Source of the DNA: a bacterium | GTDB lineage: Bacteria > SAR324 > XYD2-FULL-50-16 | NCBI GenBank assembly: GCA_018829445.1 | Contig: JAHJTV010000018.1 | Span: 62,001-126,000, forward strand | DNA: 64,000 bases | Direction: 5' to 3' | Shown here: piece by piece, positions 35,676-45,438 of the stretch | Layout of the letters: every line of letters starts with the position of its first letter | Numbering within the stretch: position 1 is the stretch's first letter | Notes under the pieces: generated by a model | What the model was told of the DNA's origin: nothing | Seen by the model: the letters and a program-made list of their open reading frames with translations, nothing else | The model's database searches: none | Made by a program: the position numbers and the translations under genes

Positions 35676-37079
35676 TTAGCTTTTTATGGAACTCAGCACA
35701 TTGCCAATAAATTCTTCAACATTCCAATCCGAGGAATTATGAGTTGCACCAATCCGTACAACAATCAGATTTTTTGAGGGAATAATCGCTACAATCTGAC
35801 CGTTGAAGCCACTCAGATAGAACATATCATTGGGCAAAGATGGGAAATCCCGGTTATTGATGTTTCCTTTTTCCCCCGCGTTGAGCCAAATCTGAGCCCC
35901 ATATTCCCCTTTTGGAGCAAGGGGAGTCGGAGTTGTGGAGTAGGAAACCCAGCCCTCGGGCAGGATTCTTTCACCATTCCAGACACCGTCATTCAATAGA
36001 AAAAGTCCATAACGAGCCCAGTCTCTTGGGGTTGCAAACATATAGCTTGAACCCACAAATGATCCGGACGCGTCCGGCTCAATAATCGCTGAATACATTT
36101 GCAGTTTATCAAACAGTTGGGTCCTGGCAAAATCGTTGAACGAAACCAGCGAACCACCGGCGGCGTCCTTGATAATTCTCGCAATAATATTGGTCGTTCC
36201 GCTGGAGTAGTACCATTCTCCGTCCGGTTTGGCCCTTAATGGTTTATCTGCAGCGTAATCCGCCATGCTTTTGCTGTCATAAAGCATATAGGTTGCATCT
36301 TTTAATGGGGCATATTCCTCTTCAAAGTCCAAACCACTGGACATTCGAAGCAAATGGTCCAGTGTGATTTTCGAGCGGGGGTCTGTATTTTTCTTCCATA
36401 TCTTAACGGGGGCTGGCTGATGGATATCCAGCTTCCCTTTCTCGACCATAACGCCGGTTAACCCGTTGGTAATGGTTTTGGACATGGACCAGCCTAACAT
36501 CGGTGTTTTTGGCGAGAACTGTTCCGTATACTTTTCAGCAACCAGTTTTCCTTTGTAGACAATCACTACAGCCTGGGTGTTTCGCATTGAGGTTTCACCG
36601 GGTTCTTGAAACGCTTCCTCCACCGCCTGTGATAGCTTATCTTTGTTGATATCAGCAGGAATATTATCAAAATCAACCCTTTCACCAAATGGCCATTCTT
36701 TCTGCTGATCCGGTTTTGGCTGTGGACGTGCACCTTTGGCTTGAGTCAGCAGTTCTTCCCGGGTAACATCAACAGCCAGAGTGCATCCAAACCCTTCTCG
36801 ATAGACAGCAAAAGCAGGCCTCCAGAAACCAAATCCTGCTGATGTTACGATTTTTTGATCATAATCCACCGTATTTGAAATTGTGGTAAAAAGGATATTG
36901 GTCGGTTTTACATCATTTTCAAAAACAACTTTTGGATCTCTATCAGCCAGAAATACCTGAGAACAGACATATTTAGCCGAATATCCACTGCCGATGGGCA
37001 TTGCGGCATCCAGAAAATAGACTGCCACAGCCAGTGCGACAAGAAATAGAATTAAAATACCATACAATGCCTTCTTCAT
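35676..37079 (-). CDS. Serine hydrolase, class C beta-lactamase-like
   Basis: 467 residues. Residues 5-24 form one hydrophobic helix (signal anchor or uncleaved signal), so the enzyme faces the periplasm. The beta-lactamase fold begins near 150. S198-x-x-K201 (GWSMSKTI) is the catalytic motif, and EWYYSSGTTN (288-297) supplies the second Tyr element. LDHLLRMSSGLDFEEEY is the typical esterase/penicillin-binding loop. The first 130 residues are an extra N-terminal region with no call. Homologues include 6-aminohexanoate-dimer hydrolase-like proteins and esterases; antibiotic hydrolysis should not be assumed. Single gene, leftward. Confidence 0.85.
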   Translation of the reverse strand: MKKALYGILILFLVALAVAVYFLDAAMPIGSGYSAKYVCSQVFLADRDPKVVFENDVKPTNILFTTISNTVDYDQKIVTSAGFGFWRPAFAVYREGFGCTLAVDVTREELLTQAKGARPQPKPDQQKEWPFGERVDFDNIPADINKDKLSQAVEEAFQEPGETSMRNTQAVVIVYKGKLVAEKYTEQFSPKTPMLGWSMSKTITNGLTGVMVEKGKLDIHQPAPVKIWKKNTDPRSKITLDHLLRMSSGLDFEEEYAPLKDATYMLYDSKSMADYAADKPLRAKPDGEWYYSSGTTNIIARIIKDAAGGSLVSFNDFARTQLFDKLQMYSAIIEPDASGSFVGSSYMFATPRDWARYGLFLLNDGVWNGERILPEGWVSYSTTPTPLAPKGEYGAQIWLNAGEKGNINNRDFPSLPNDMFYLSGFNGQIVAIIPSKNLIVVRIGATHNSSDWNVEEFIGNVLSSIKS

Positions 37080-37219
37080 TATCTCTCTCCTTGAGGGTTT
37101 TTGTGAAAACGCAGTTGCCTACTAATAGCGCTTCAATCTTATTGTTTCAAGATGTGATAGTAAGAACTTGATTTTTGTGTGTCAAGGTAATATTCCCAGT
37201 CGCAGCAATTCTAATTTTT

Positions 37220-37319
37220 GGAAAAGTGGGGTCAAGTCTTTCATTTTGACATTTGGAAAAGTGGGGTCAAGTCTTTCATTTTAAGAAAAGTGGGGTCAAG
37301 TCTTTCATTTTGACATTTT
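37220..37319. repeat. Three tandem copies of a 28-35-bp repeat
   Basis: The unit begins GAAAAGTGGGGTCAAGTC, continues TTTCATTTT, and in copies 1 and 3 ends GACATTT. Copies start at 37220, 37255 and about 37285 (periods 35 and 29; copy 2 lacks the last 7 bases). Sequences of this type recur near REP-associated IS200-like transposase genes in proteobacterial genomes as I recall, but no transposase is present here. A short hairpin AAGGAA/TTCCTT with a T-run follows at 37320-37339. Confidence 0.85.
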
Positions 37320-37349
37320 AAGGAAAGACTCGATTCCTTTTTTTAAGAT

Positions 37350-37700
37350 TATTGGCTAATGGCATTGATAATACCGTCTTGTACTATCCGGTAAATTTTT
37401 AGGTGTGATTTGACATGTTAAGATAATTATAAAGATAGGTATCAGGCATCCCCATTTCCGCTGTGAGCCGTCGAAGACTGAGGTTTTCCTTATCATTTTC
37501 TCAAACAGATTTAAAGTAAGTTCCAAGATTCGCATCATCACAATACTATCAACGGAGCTGGATTCAACTGCAGGTAATTCGTCAAGGGTTTGTTTGAGTA
37601 TCCGCTCAGTAGTAGAAGGATAAACATTCAGATCCCGAGCAATTGCGCTGGAGTTTTATCCATACTCCCTGTGAGCTTGGCAGATCAACTGACTGCCATA
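37350..37700 (-). pseudogene. Decayed, internally deleted copy of the TetR-type regulator at 48.4-49.2 kb
   Basis: Read leftward, pieces of this stretch translate to near copies of the intact regulator: LICQAHREYG, then (after an in-frame stop) SSAIARDLNVYPSTTERILKQ, SIVMMRILELTLNLFEK, and in a shifted frame ENLSLRRLTAEMGMP and YLYNYL. The sequence then jumps directly to MSNHT and the final 20 or so codons of the gene, with two stops. The intact gene has the corresponding LIFQAHRKYG, ASEIARELNVHRSTIGRILKQ, VVMRIVEHALNLL, ENLSLRRLAKEMGM, LYNYF and FIYMSKLT. About 140 codons in the middle are deleted. Same strand as the intact gene, 11 kb away. Confidence 0.9.
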
Positions 37701-37796
37701 CCCGGGCTGCCCGAGCTTAAAAAATACTCTTTCTGGATTTGATCGACACTGTTTCTGGGGGACAGAATCAAATCCTTTTCCTTAAAAGGACTATGT

Positions 37797-39800
37797 TCAC
37801 CTGACTATTTTTGTGATTTTTGCTGGTAATGCACGGCACCATGGAAATCCGGAAATCGGATCAAAATATTTCAAACCTGTCACTTCATTAACATTTGCCT
37901 GCTCCCAACCATGTGTCATTTGCAGACAATCTATGCGAACATTATCCGACAAACAAGCTTCAACTGAGACTTCACCGTCGCGGGTGGCCAGCGTGACAAT
38001 GTCTCCATCCTTGATACCAAGCGAATCGGCTGCATCAGGGTGAATATTCACTTTGGGTTTTGGTTCTTTCTCCAGGTAGACTTTTGCTACCCGGAATTGG
38101 CTGTGCTGATAGACAGCTACACGATCACCCGTACTTAGCCAGAATGGATAGGCGGCGTCAGTAGTAAAGGGAAGCTCAAATGAATCGGCGGTTAGTGATC
38201 CCATGTCTGCAACATCTTCAACAGCCTGAGAAAAATAATGAACCTTTTTTGAGTTATCCGGTTCTTCATTATTGAGTGATTCGGCTGGATAGGAAACCAA
38301 TCCGGTGGGGCTATTTTTCAGGCATTCATAGCTGATACCGGTGTTGGAAAGTTTGTATTTGAGGGCTTCTTCATTATTTTGCCATGGGAAAAACGAATGT
38401 AAATCGAGTTGGTGTGCCAATTCAAAAATCAATTTCCAAGCCGGCCATCCGGTACCACTTCTTTTTACTGGGCGTACCAGGCCAAGATAGGATTTTCCGA
38501 AACGTCCGTAATCATGTATCTCCAGATTGTCCAGAAAATCGGCGGCTGGAAGAACCAGATCAGCCTGTTGCGCTGTGGTGGTCATAAAAAGATCACTGAC
38601 TGCCATGAAATCAAGCCGTTCAAACATTTTTTTCTGTATTGAAGCTGCGGGAAAGGTAAGAGCCGGGTTGGAGCCCACAACAACGAGGGTACGAACAGGA
38701 TAGGGATCATCTTGCAGGACTGCTTTGGGCAGATACATGGCCTGCCCTTCACCTCCTTGCCTGACAAACAACGGTGCTTCCCTTATGCCGATGGGTTCCG
38801 GCATTTCAGGGTAATTGTCTTGATCCGGCAGAGGAGCCATTGGAAATGCCATTCCCGTCGGGAACTTGTTGGGGTCTACCAGGGATTGAAGGCAGGCAAT
38901 TGCTCTGATAGTTTGGATCCCGTTAGGCTGTAATTCAAGACCCAATCCCGCCTGATTGAAGCAAGGGCGGTTTTCAAAGATCAGGGCGGCGGCATTAAAA
39001 AACTCACTTTGGCTAATCCCGGTTTTCTCAAGCAATGAGGCATAAGAAATGTTTTGAAGATAGTTTTTTAATTCAGCCCAACCGATTTCGTGGTCGGGAT
39101 CAGCAGAAATATTGTAGGATTCAATAGCCGACTTAATAAAAGCCAGCGCCAGCAATCCGTCAGATCCCGGTGTAATGCGGAGATGTAAATGAGCTGCTTT
39201 TGCTGTTTTGGTTGCAGCAGGATCGATTACTATCAGTTTCAAACCTTTCTTGATGGCTTTTTCCATCTGATTGAACATCTGAAAAGATGCTACAGCAAGA
39301 TTCCTTCCCCAAAGGATCGCTACCTTGATTCTTTGAAAATCAATTTTTGGAGCTCCCCCATAGGTCAGTTCATGACCCATTGCCAAGGCTCTTTGGCACA
39401 TACTACCAATGGTCAGATAATTGGGAGATCCCAATGCATGGGTCAAATGCCTTATGTATCCGCTGATTTCCTGATGTTTAAGAGATTCCCCTTTGAGGAA
39501 GGCAATGCTTTGGGCACCGTGTTTTTGTTTTCCTGATCTGATTTTTTCGGCCAATAAAGCGATAGCATCATCAAAGCTGATCGACTGCCAGCTTCCTTTC
39601 TTTTTTAAAAGCGGTTCGCGGATTCTATCCGGAGATCCCCATATTTCATCATAATGCGCACCCCTAAAACAGATAAACCCGCGACTAACCGGATGATCGG
39701 GATTTCCAGTGATTCTGGTACCTGTTGCAGTTTGATGCACCCGAATACCGCAACTTCTCAAGCAGATACGGCAAATGGTTGAAGTAACTTGGGTGTCCAT
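37797..39800 (-). CDS. Cytoplasmic molybdopterin oxidoreductase in the peptide-transporter operon
   Basis: 667 residues. C10, C13, C17 and C44 (ICRICLRSCGIRV, then GFICFRG) form the 4Fe-4S site. IGSMCQRALAMG (131-142) is the Mo-ligand region with Cys135 as likely ligand. VAILWGRNLAVAS, LIVIDPAATKTAKAAHLHLRITPGSDG, TLVVVGSNPALTFP and QADLVLPAADFLDN follow the DMSO-reductase family. DAADSLGIKDGDIVTLATRDGEV is the C-terminal barrel. No Tat signal. It starts 12 bases after the transporter ATPase gene and is thus the last gene of that operon. It is only distantly related to the oxidoreductase at 33.5 kb. Substrate unknown; possibly acts on the imported solute. Confidence 0.9.
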   Translation of the reverse strand: MDTQVTSTICRICLRSCGIRVHQTATGTRITGNPDHPVSRGFICFRGAHYDEIWGSPDRIREPLLKKKGSWQSISFDDAIALLAEKIRSGKQKHGAQSIAFLKGESLKHQEISGYIRHLTHALGSPNYLTIGSMCQRALAMGHELTYGGAPKIDFQRIKVAILWGRNLAVASFQMFNQMEKAIKKGLKLIVIDPAATKTAKAAHLHLRITPGSDGLLALAFIKSAIESYNISADPDHEIGWAELKNYLQNISYASLLEKTGISQSEFFNAAALIFENRPCFNQAGLGLELQPNGIQTIRAIACLQSLVDPNKFPTGMAFPMAPLPDQDNYPEMPEPIGIREAPLFVRQGGEGQAMYLPKAVLQDDPYPVRTLVVVGSNPALTFPAASIQKKMFERLDFMAVSDLFMTTTAQQADLVLPAADFLDNLEIHDYGRFGKSYLGLVRPVKRSGTGWPAWKLIFELAHQLDLHSFFPWQNNEEALKYKLSNTGISYECLKNSPTGLVSYPAESLNNEEPDNSKKVHYFSQAVEDVADMGSLTADSFELPFTTDAAYPFWLSTGDRVAVYQHSQFRVAKVYLEKEPKPKVNIHPDAADSLGIKDGDIVTLATRDGEVSVEACLSDNVRIDCLQMTHGWEQANVNEVTGLKYFDPISGFPWCRALPAKITKIVR

Positions 39801-39812
39801 TTTTTCTCCTTA

Positions 39813-40781
39813 TCAAGTTGTATATAAGTGGCAGGCCGCAAAGTGGCCGGGAGAAATCTCTTTCAATTCCGGCTTATCCAGTAAACAATTCTCAATCCTA
39901 TTTGCACAACGAGGGTAAAAGGCGCATCCATGCTTTTGACGGGAGACTTGTATTCCCGGGAGGTCTTCAGTTACAAATTCGAATGGTTTTTCGGGATCCG
40001 GTATCGGTATGCTGGCCAGCAACATTTTTGTGTAGGGATGGAGAGGATGATCGTACAAATTATCACAATCTGCCATTTCAACAATTTTCCCCAGGTACAT
40101 GACTCCGGCGCGGTCGGATATATAGCGCACAACGCTCAGATCATGCGAGATAAACAGGTAGGTTAGTGAAAACTCTTTCTGCAAATCAATTAACAGGTTA
40201 AGTATATGTGCTTGAATGGATACATCTAAAGCTGATACCGGTTCATCGGCTACGATGAATTCCGGATGTAAAGAAAGAGCCCTGGCTATGGCAATGCGTT
40301 GCCTCTGGCCACCGCTGAATTCGGAGGGATAGCGATCTAAAAAAGCAGACTGGAGACCGACATAGTCCAGCAACTGACAAATTCTTTTATGTCGATTGTT
40401 TACAGCCAGTTTATGAATTTTCAAAGGTTCTTCAATGATCTGTTTAAGCGTCATTTTCGGATTAAGCGATCCATACGGGTTCTGAAAAATCATCTGAAGA
40501 TTGCGGCGTATCGGCTGCATCTGTTTCTCATTTAGATCAGTGAGATTTTCCCCTTTAAAATAGATCTTTCCGGTCGTGGGTTCTTCCAATCGCACCAACA
40601 TCTTTCCGGTAGTGGATTTTCCGCAACCGGATTCTCCGACAAGACCGAATGTTTCTCCCTTTCTTATAGAAAAGCTTATCTTATCAACAGCTTTGAAAAT
40701 ATGACTTTTCCTGCTGAATATTCTCCTCTTGTTGATGTACTCCTTTGTCAATGATCTGACATTAAGCAAGTCTTCATTCAT
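39813..40781 (-). CDS. Oligopeptide/dipeptide ABC transporter ATPase (DppF/OppF-like)
   Basis: 322 residues. Walker A GESGCGKSTTGKML, QMIFQNPYGSLNPKMTLKQIIEEPL (typical OppF/DppF), signature SGGQRQRIAIARAL, Walker B FIVADEPVSALDVSIQA and H loop LFISHDLSVVRYISD. The C-terminal oligopeptide-transporter extension ends CAFYPRCANRIENC. Overlaps the preceding dppD-like gene by 4 bases (ATGA), so the two are translationally coupled. Energy subunit of a peptide, nickel or similar solute importer. Confidence 0.92.
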   Translation of the reverse strand: MNEDLLNVRSLTKEYINKRRIFSRKSHIFKAVDKISFSIRKGETFGLVGESGCGKSTTGKMLVRLEEPTTGKIYFKGENLTDLNEKQMQPIRRNLQMIFQNPYGSLNPKMTLKQIIEEPLKIHKLAVNNRHKRICQLLDYVGLQSAFLDRYPSEFSGGQRQRIAIARALSLHPEFIVADEPVSALDVSIQAHILNLLIDLQKEFSLTYLFISHDLSVVRYISDRAGVMYLGKIVEMADCDNLYDHPLHPYTKMLLASIPIPDPEKPFEFVTEDLPGIQVSRQKHGCAFYPRCANRIENCLLDKPELKEISPGHFAACHLYTT

Positions 40782-41749
40782 AAGAGTGACACACCATCTT
40801 CAATGTGACAGCGAACAAAGTGGCCAGGTTCAATCTCTATAAATTCCGGGGTTTCTTTCTCGCAACGTCTTTTTATTTCTGTACATCTGGGAAAAAAACT
40901 GCAGCTGCTATTCGGATGCACTCCCCCCTGGTAAAGGGGCATGGGATTTAACCTTTTCTTTTTTCCCAAAACAGGTATGGAATTAATCAACCCCTTTGTA
41001 TAAGGGTGCTGTGGGTTTTTAAAAATATCAGAAACCCGCCCTTTTTCCACGATTTGTCCTTCCTGCATGATCGCCACGAAATGGCAGAATTGCGCGACGA
41101 GCCCCAGATCGTGCGTGATAAACAGAATGGCTGTTTTTGTGGTGGTATATAATTGGTATAGCAACTTCAATATCTGCGCTTGAATGGTAACATCCAGAGC
41201 AGTCGTTGGTTCGTCTGCAATGAGTAATTCAGGCTCTGCTGCCAGCGCTATAGCTATCATCACGCGCTGGCACATTCCACCGCTCAGTTGATGTGGGTAT
41301 TGCCTGGCTATTGTTTCGGGAGACTGGATGTCTACCTTTTTCAGGATATCGATGGCTCTGGCATTTGCGATTGCTTTACCCATTTTTTTCCGGACCATGA
41401 AAACTTCTCTTATCTGATGTCCGATAGTGTAGACCGGATTGAGTGAGTTTAAAGGATCCTGAAATATCATGGCGATTTTTTGAGAATTCAGACGCTTGCG
41501 TTCTTGATTCATTAACAGGTTTTGTCCCTTGAATAAGACCCTTCCACTGACAGCTGTTTTTTTTGAGTTTGACAATAGACCTACGATGGATCTGGCAGTT
41601 ACACTTTTGCCAGATCCGGATTCTCCTACAAGCCCGACAACTTCTCCTCCCTTTACAGTTAAGCTCAGATCGCGAACAGCATGGGTTTGATCTTTGCTAT
41701 TCTTAAAGGATACGGACAAATGCTCTATTTTGAGTAGATCTTGATTCAT
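40778..41749 (-). CDS. Oligopeptide/dipeptide ABC transporter ATPase (DppD/OppD-like)
   Basis: 323 residues from ATG 41749, which overlaps the permease stop as ATGA; the same frame extends to 41920 but that part lies inside the permease gene. Walker [37 protein letters not shown], signature [15 protein letters not shown], Walker [21 protein letters not shown] and [16 protein letters not shown]-terminal [14 protein letters not shown] is the Opp/Dpp extension. The Cys in SGGMCQR replaces the usual Gln/Arg-flanked residue, a small and probably neutral change. Confidence 0.92.
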   Translation of the reverse strand: MNQDLLKIEHLSVSFKNSKDQTHAVRDLSLTVKGGEVVGLVGESGSGKSVTARSIVGLLSNSKKTAVSGRVLFKGQNLLMNQERKRLNSQKIAMIFQDPLNSLNPVYTIGHQIREVFMVRKKMGKAIANARAIDILKKVDIQSPETIARQYPHQLSGGMCQRVMIAIALAAEPELLIADEPTTALDVTIQAQILKLLYQLYTTTKTAILFITHDLGLVAQFCHFVAIMQEGQIVEKGRVSDIFKNPQHPYTKGLINSIPVLGKKKRLNPMPLYQGGVHPNSSCSFFPRCTEIKRRCEKETPEFIEIEPGHFVRCHIEDGVSLL

Positions 41750-42627
41750 GTAGAGATTTCGCCTCCATAGATATCCCTTAAAGCGTCTCCCAGAAGCGTC
41801 CATCCAAGCACGAAAGTAATAATGGCTATAGATGCGTAAGTGTAGGTGTACCAGTAATAAAAAGGTTGACCTGGAATGCCCGAAATCCAGGCTCGGGAGA
41901 AGTTCAGCGTCTGCCCCCAATCCGCGAATCCGGGTTCGGCTCCAACCCCTACAAAGCTTAGTGATGCAGCAATCAATACAATTCTGCCGATGTTAATGGA
42001 CATTAAAATAATGATGGGGTAGATCGAGTTGGGGATGATATGTTGAAAAAATATTCTCATGGGTGGCGCTCCCATATTTCTGGCTGCCAGAACGAATTCC
42101 ATTTTCTTGACTCGTAAAACTTCACTTCTCATCATCCGGGCATACCGATGCCATCCGAATATAATGAGCGCCAGGATGATCTTTTCCAAGCCCTTACCCA
42201 AAACGGTTGTCATAACAATTACCGCAATAAGGAAGGGAATGCTCATAAACAGATCCACCACCCTCATGGCAATATCATCGATACTTCCTCCGTGATAAGC
42301 ACAGATACCTCCAAATAACACTCCGATTATGGAAGTAAAAAATACTGTAATGAGTCCCGTGATCAGAGCGGTTCTGCTGCCCCAGACAATTCCATAAAAG
42401 ATATCGTAACCTCCGGAAGTCGTTCCCAGTAAACTGGTCTCGTTAGCAGGTTTCGGAAGTGTGGAAAAACCATAACGGGCTATCATGTAGGGGTCGGTGG
42501 AATCCTGTGGTGGAGCTAAAACAGGTGCCAGAACGGCCACACAAATCCAGAAAAGTACCAGTACCAACCCGATAAACCCTCCCGGTTGTTTTACAATCTG
42601 TTTGAAAAAACCAGGCATCGCGGTCAT
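41746..42627 (-). CDS. Peptide ABC transporter permease (DppC-like)
   Basis: 293 residues, six membrane helices. The N-terminus PGGFIGLVLVLFWICVAVLAPVLAP is typical of the OppC_N segment. GTTSGGYDIFYGIVWGSRTALITGLI and the EAA loop VKKMEFVLAARNMGAPPMRIFFQHIIPNSI identify DppC/OppC. SFVGVGAEPGFADWGQTLNFSR is the conserved C-terminal piece. Starts 4 bases before the end of the dppB-like gene (overlap 42624-42627) and ends with a 4-base overlap with the ATPase gene, a tight operon. Confidence 0.92.
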   Translation of the reverse strand: MTAMPGFFKQIVKQPGGFIGLVLVLFWICVAVLAPVLAPPQDSTDPYMIARYGFSTLPKPANETSLLGTTSGGYDIFYGIVWGSRTALITGLITVFFTSIIGVLFGGICAYHGGSIDDIAMRVVDLFMSIPFLIAVIVMTTVLGKGLEKIILALIIFGWHRYARMMRSEVLRVKKMEFVLAARNMGAPPMRIFFQHIIPNSIYPIIILMSINIGRIVLIAASLSFVGVGAEPGFADWGQTLNFSRAWISGIPGQPFYYWYTYTYASIAIITFVLGWTLLGDALRDIYGGEIST

Positions 42628-43655
42628 CCTAATCTGATTACGGGATTGAGTATTGTATATAAAACATCCACGGCAAGATTACTGATGATAATGATAATAC
42701 TTACGGCCAGACTGGCGGCAATGATTGCAGGGAAATCCAGACCCTGGGCAGCAGTGACGATAAAAAGGCCCATTCCCGGATAATCAAAAATGGTTTCTAC
42801 AACAACAGATCCGCTCAGGAGAACCGGCACCCGCATCCCGGTGAAGGTGATCAAGGGCAGCATGGCGTTGCGCCTTACATGTTTGTTTAAAACTGCCTTA
42901 TCGGATAAACCTTTAATTCTTGCAGTATCCACATATCCTTTTGAAAGGTTTTCCAGCAATGAGGATCTCATCAACCGTACAGTAGCGGCTAATCCTCCAA
43001 GGGAGTATGCGATAGAAGGCAATACAAGGTGTCTAAGAGCATCGGCAAATACATCAAATCGATTGTTCAACAAGGCATCGAAAAGGTGAAGCCCGGTATA
43101 ATTAAAGAATGAATCAGAATAGACTACATCGGTTGCAGCCAACCCCAACCTGCCGGGTGGGAAAAGATCAAACCTGACATAAAATAGTATCAATAGAAAC
43201 AATGAGACAACAAATTCCGGGAGAGAAATGCCGATGGTAGTACTTATGCGGATGAAATGATCCGAAAACCGGTTGTGCTCTCTGGCTGCTATCGTTCCTA
43301 AAAAAATACCTCCAAAAAACACAATTAATTGCCCGGTCAAGAGAAGTTCTATGGTTGCCGGGATGCGTAGTGCCAATGCTTCGGAAATCGGCATCCCCGC
43401 AGAATTGGACCATCCTAACTTTCCCGTCAGAATCCCCTGCAACCAGTTTTTATATTGAACATAAAAAGGTTGGTCAAGGCCGTATCTTTTTATCAGTTCA
43501 TCCAGAGAAACATTCTGCATGGCATCGGAACTGCTGACAAACACCGCCACCCGTTCCGAAGGGCTCAAAAACAGAACGAGACTGAAAATCATTATGGATA
43601 AAACGAATAGAATAATGGGTATTGAAACGATCCGCTTTAAAATGACCTTTTTCAC
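42624..43655 (-). CDS. Peptide ABC transporter permease (DppB-like)
   Basis: 343 residues from GTG 43655, 7 bases after the binding-protein stop. MKKVILKRIVSIPIILFVLSIMIFSLVLF is the characteristic first helix of DppB. LIKRYGLDQPFYVQYKNWLQGILTGKLGWS follows, then RLMRSSLLENLSKGYVDTARIKGLSDKAVLNKHVRRNAMLPLITFTG (EAA loop) and GSVVVETIFDYPGMGLFIVTAA. Six membrane helices with a long first periplasmic loop. Partner of the DppC-like permease. Confidence 0.93.
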   Translation of the reverse strand: MKKVILKRIVSIPIILFVLSIMIFSLVLFLSPSERVAVFVSSSDAMQNVSLDELIKRYGLDQPFYVQYKNWLQGILTGKLGWSNSAGMPISEALALRIPATIELLLTGQLIVFFGGIFLGTIAAREHNRFSDHFIRISTTIGISLPEFVVSLFLLILFYVRFDLFPPGRLGLAATDVVYSDSFFNYTGLHLFDALLNNRFDVFADALRHLVLPSIAYSLGGLAATVRLMRSSLLENLSKGYVDTARIKGLSDKAVLNKHVRRNAMLPLITFTGMRVPVLLSGSVVVETIFDYPGMGLFIVTAAQGLDFPAIIAASLAVSIIIIISNLAVDVLYTILNPVIRLG

Positions 43656-43662
43656 CAGGGAA

Positions 43663-45438
43663 TTATTGTTTATAAACTTTGAAATAATCCACCAGAAATG
43701 GGAAAGGTTTAATCTGATATCCTTTTACCCAATCTCTCATTGCCACCTGACCGATTACCTGATAGTGAAAAATCGAAAGAGCATCTTCATATGACAACCG
43801 TTGTAGCTCATATGACAATTCCTTTACTTTACGGTTATCAAAGCTTGAAGCCAACTCCTCAATCAAAGGATCATATTTTTTTCTGGCCAGGTCGGTGTAT
43901 CCTTTTGCTTCCGCATAAAACTCCGTGGAACTCATATGATATGACAAGGCTGCATATGGATGTTGATACTTGGGCAGAATTCCGAATATGGAAATAGGGA
44001 TCGTTTTATCGTTTATGGCACCGACATATGCGGCCCAGGGTAATGAAGTCAGTTCCAGGTTGAATTTCGGGTTAATGCGTTTCAGGTTGGCCTTGAGGAT
44101 TTCAAGAGCGCGTTGTCGATGTACTGAGCCTGCGGAATAGGGCACCGTTAGCGTAAATCCTTGTTCCCATACACTTCCCCCATAAGCTTTCTTCAGATGT
44201 TCCTCAGCTTTTTTCAAGTCAAATGTATATTGGGGATTTTCTGGGTTTGCTGTTGGGAATCCAATCAATACCGGGCCATAAGGCTTTTGTCCGGCACCCA
44301 GCAGAACATCATTGATAAAGGTTTCATAATCGAAAGCATAACAGAACCCTTTCCTGACATCAATATCTCCAAAAAAGTCACTCGGTGTGCCGCTGTTCCC
44401 CAATTTTCCATTTCCAACGTATTTATCCTGTTGAATGGCAAAATTGAAGTTCAGTTTGATCAGCTGGGCCGATGGGATATTTTTTACAATCCTGATACCC
44501 TGATATCCTTCAACCTGTTGAAGATCCGACAGTGAAAGGGCGAAGAAGTCTACATCACCTCTTTTCAGATATTGAACGGAAACGGCATTGTCTGCTATTA
44601 CCTGCCTTACCACACGACTGATTTTTGCTTTTCCCTGCCAGTAATCATCAAATCGAGTCAGAGTGAGTCGTTCCCCTTTCTGCCATGCCTGGAGTTTGAA
44701 AGCGCCTGTGCCCATCATTTTATCGTGCAGAGCATCTTTATCTGTTGTCAGGGAAACAAAGTCCTTGACGGTCTCCGCTGTTCCCGGCCAGGCTCCCTGT
44801 TCAACGCTCCATTTTTTATTCATGATTCCATACGCCATTCCGTTATCGGCAATAATATCCAGAAATGGAGAAAAGGGTTTCAGTAGGTGAAAACTAACAC
44901 TTTCCTTATCAGTTGTGATTGCAGCATCAAGAATCTGATATGCCTTTTCCAGGCCCACTTTTTCAATCAGTTGGTTAAAAGATCCCTCTCCAGTTAAAGG
45001 CAGGCTCAGATTTGATTTGGCACCAACAATGATGCCTCTGGTAAATGTATACTTGATATCCTCTGGACGGAGCACCTCTCCATTATGGAATTTGACACCT
45101 TGTCTGACAGGAAAAGTGATGCTGGTTTTTCCATCCTTCTGAATTCGGATCAATCCGTTTTCTATCGTCGGAACTCTACTCGATAAACCAGGAGATAGTC
45201 CTTCCTCTCCTGTTTCGCTGATCAGCAGCGAGTCAAAAACATTATATGCAATGCAGGAGGTTGCTGTGCTTAACATAAAATGTGGATCCAGGGTTTCGAT
45301 ACTGTTTCTGGTGGCTTCCACAAATACATCAGGATTTTTGATTTCTCCTGTCCAGGAAAAGACATCAGTCGATGCCCCAATAATCATTAAAAAGCAGGAA
45401 AGCATTATAAAACGTGCGATCTTAGAGGTGGTTTTCAT
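43663..45438 (-). CDS. Peptide/nickel-type ABC transporter substrate-binding protein (SBP_bac_5)
   Basis: 591 residues from ATG 45438, preceded by AAGGATGAGA. The signal peptide starts MKTTSKIARFIMLSCFLMIIG; an extension to 45486 lies before it. VFVEATRNSIETLDPHFMLSTATSCIAYNVFDSLLI is the family start and SITFPVRQGVKFHNGEVLRPEDIKYTFTR the signature region. GTGAFKLQAWQKGERLTLTRFDDYWQGKAKI is the standard mid-domain. Slightly longer than DppA (about 535). First gene of the operon: binding protein, DppB, DppC, DppD, DppF, Mo-oxidoreductase. Ligand unknown. Confidence 0.92.
   Translation of the reverse strand: MKTTSKIARFIMLSCFLMIIGASTDVFSWTGEIKNPDVFVEATRNSIETLDPHFMLSTATSCIAYNVFDSLLISETGEEGLSPGLSSRVPTIENGLIRIQKDGKTSITFPVRQGVKFHNGEVLRPEDIKYTFTRGIIVGAKSNLSLPLTGEGSFNQLIEKVGLEKAYQILDAAITTDKESVSFHLLKPFSPFLDIIADNGMAYGIMNKKWSVEQGAWPGTAETVKDFVSLTTDKDALHDKMMGTGAFKLQAWQKGERLTLTRFDDYWQGKAKISRVVRQVIADNAVSVQYLKRGDVDFFALSLSDLQQVEGYQGIRIVKNIPSAQLIKLNFNFAIQQDKYVGNGKLGNSGTPSDFFGDIDVRKGFCYAFDYETFINDVLLGAGQKPYGPVLIGFPTANPENPQYTFDLKKAEEHLKKAYGGSVWEQGFTLTVPYSAGSVHRQRALEILKANLKRINPKFNLELTSLPWAAYVGAINDKTIPISIFGILPKYQHPYAALSYHMSSTEFYAEAKGYTDLARKKYDPLIEELASSFDNRKVKELSYELQRLSYEDALSIFHYQVIGQVAMRDWVKGYQIKPFPFLVDYFKVYKQ

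Noticed and set aside
37220..37319. CRISPR-like array
   Set aside because: Only three units, essentially no spacers, no cas genes; a tandem repeat, not CRISPR.
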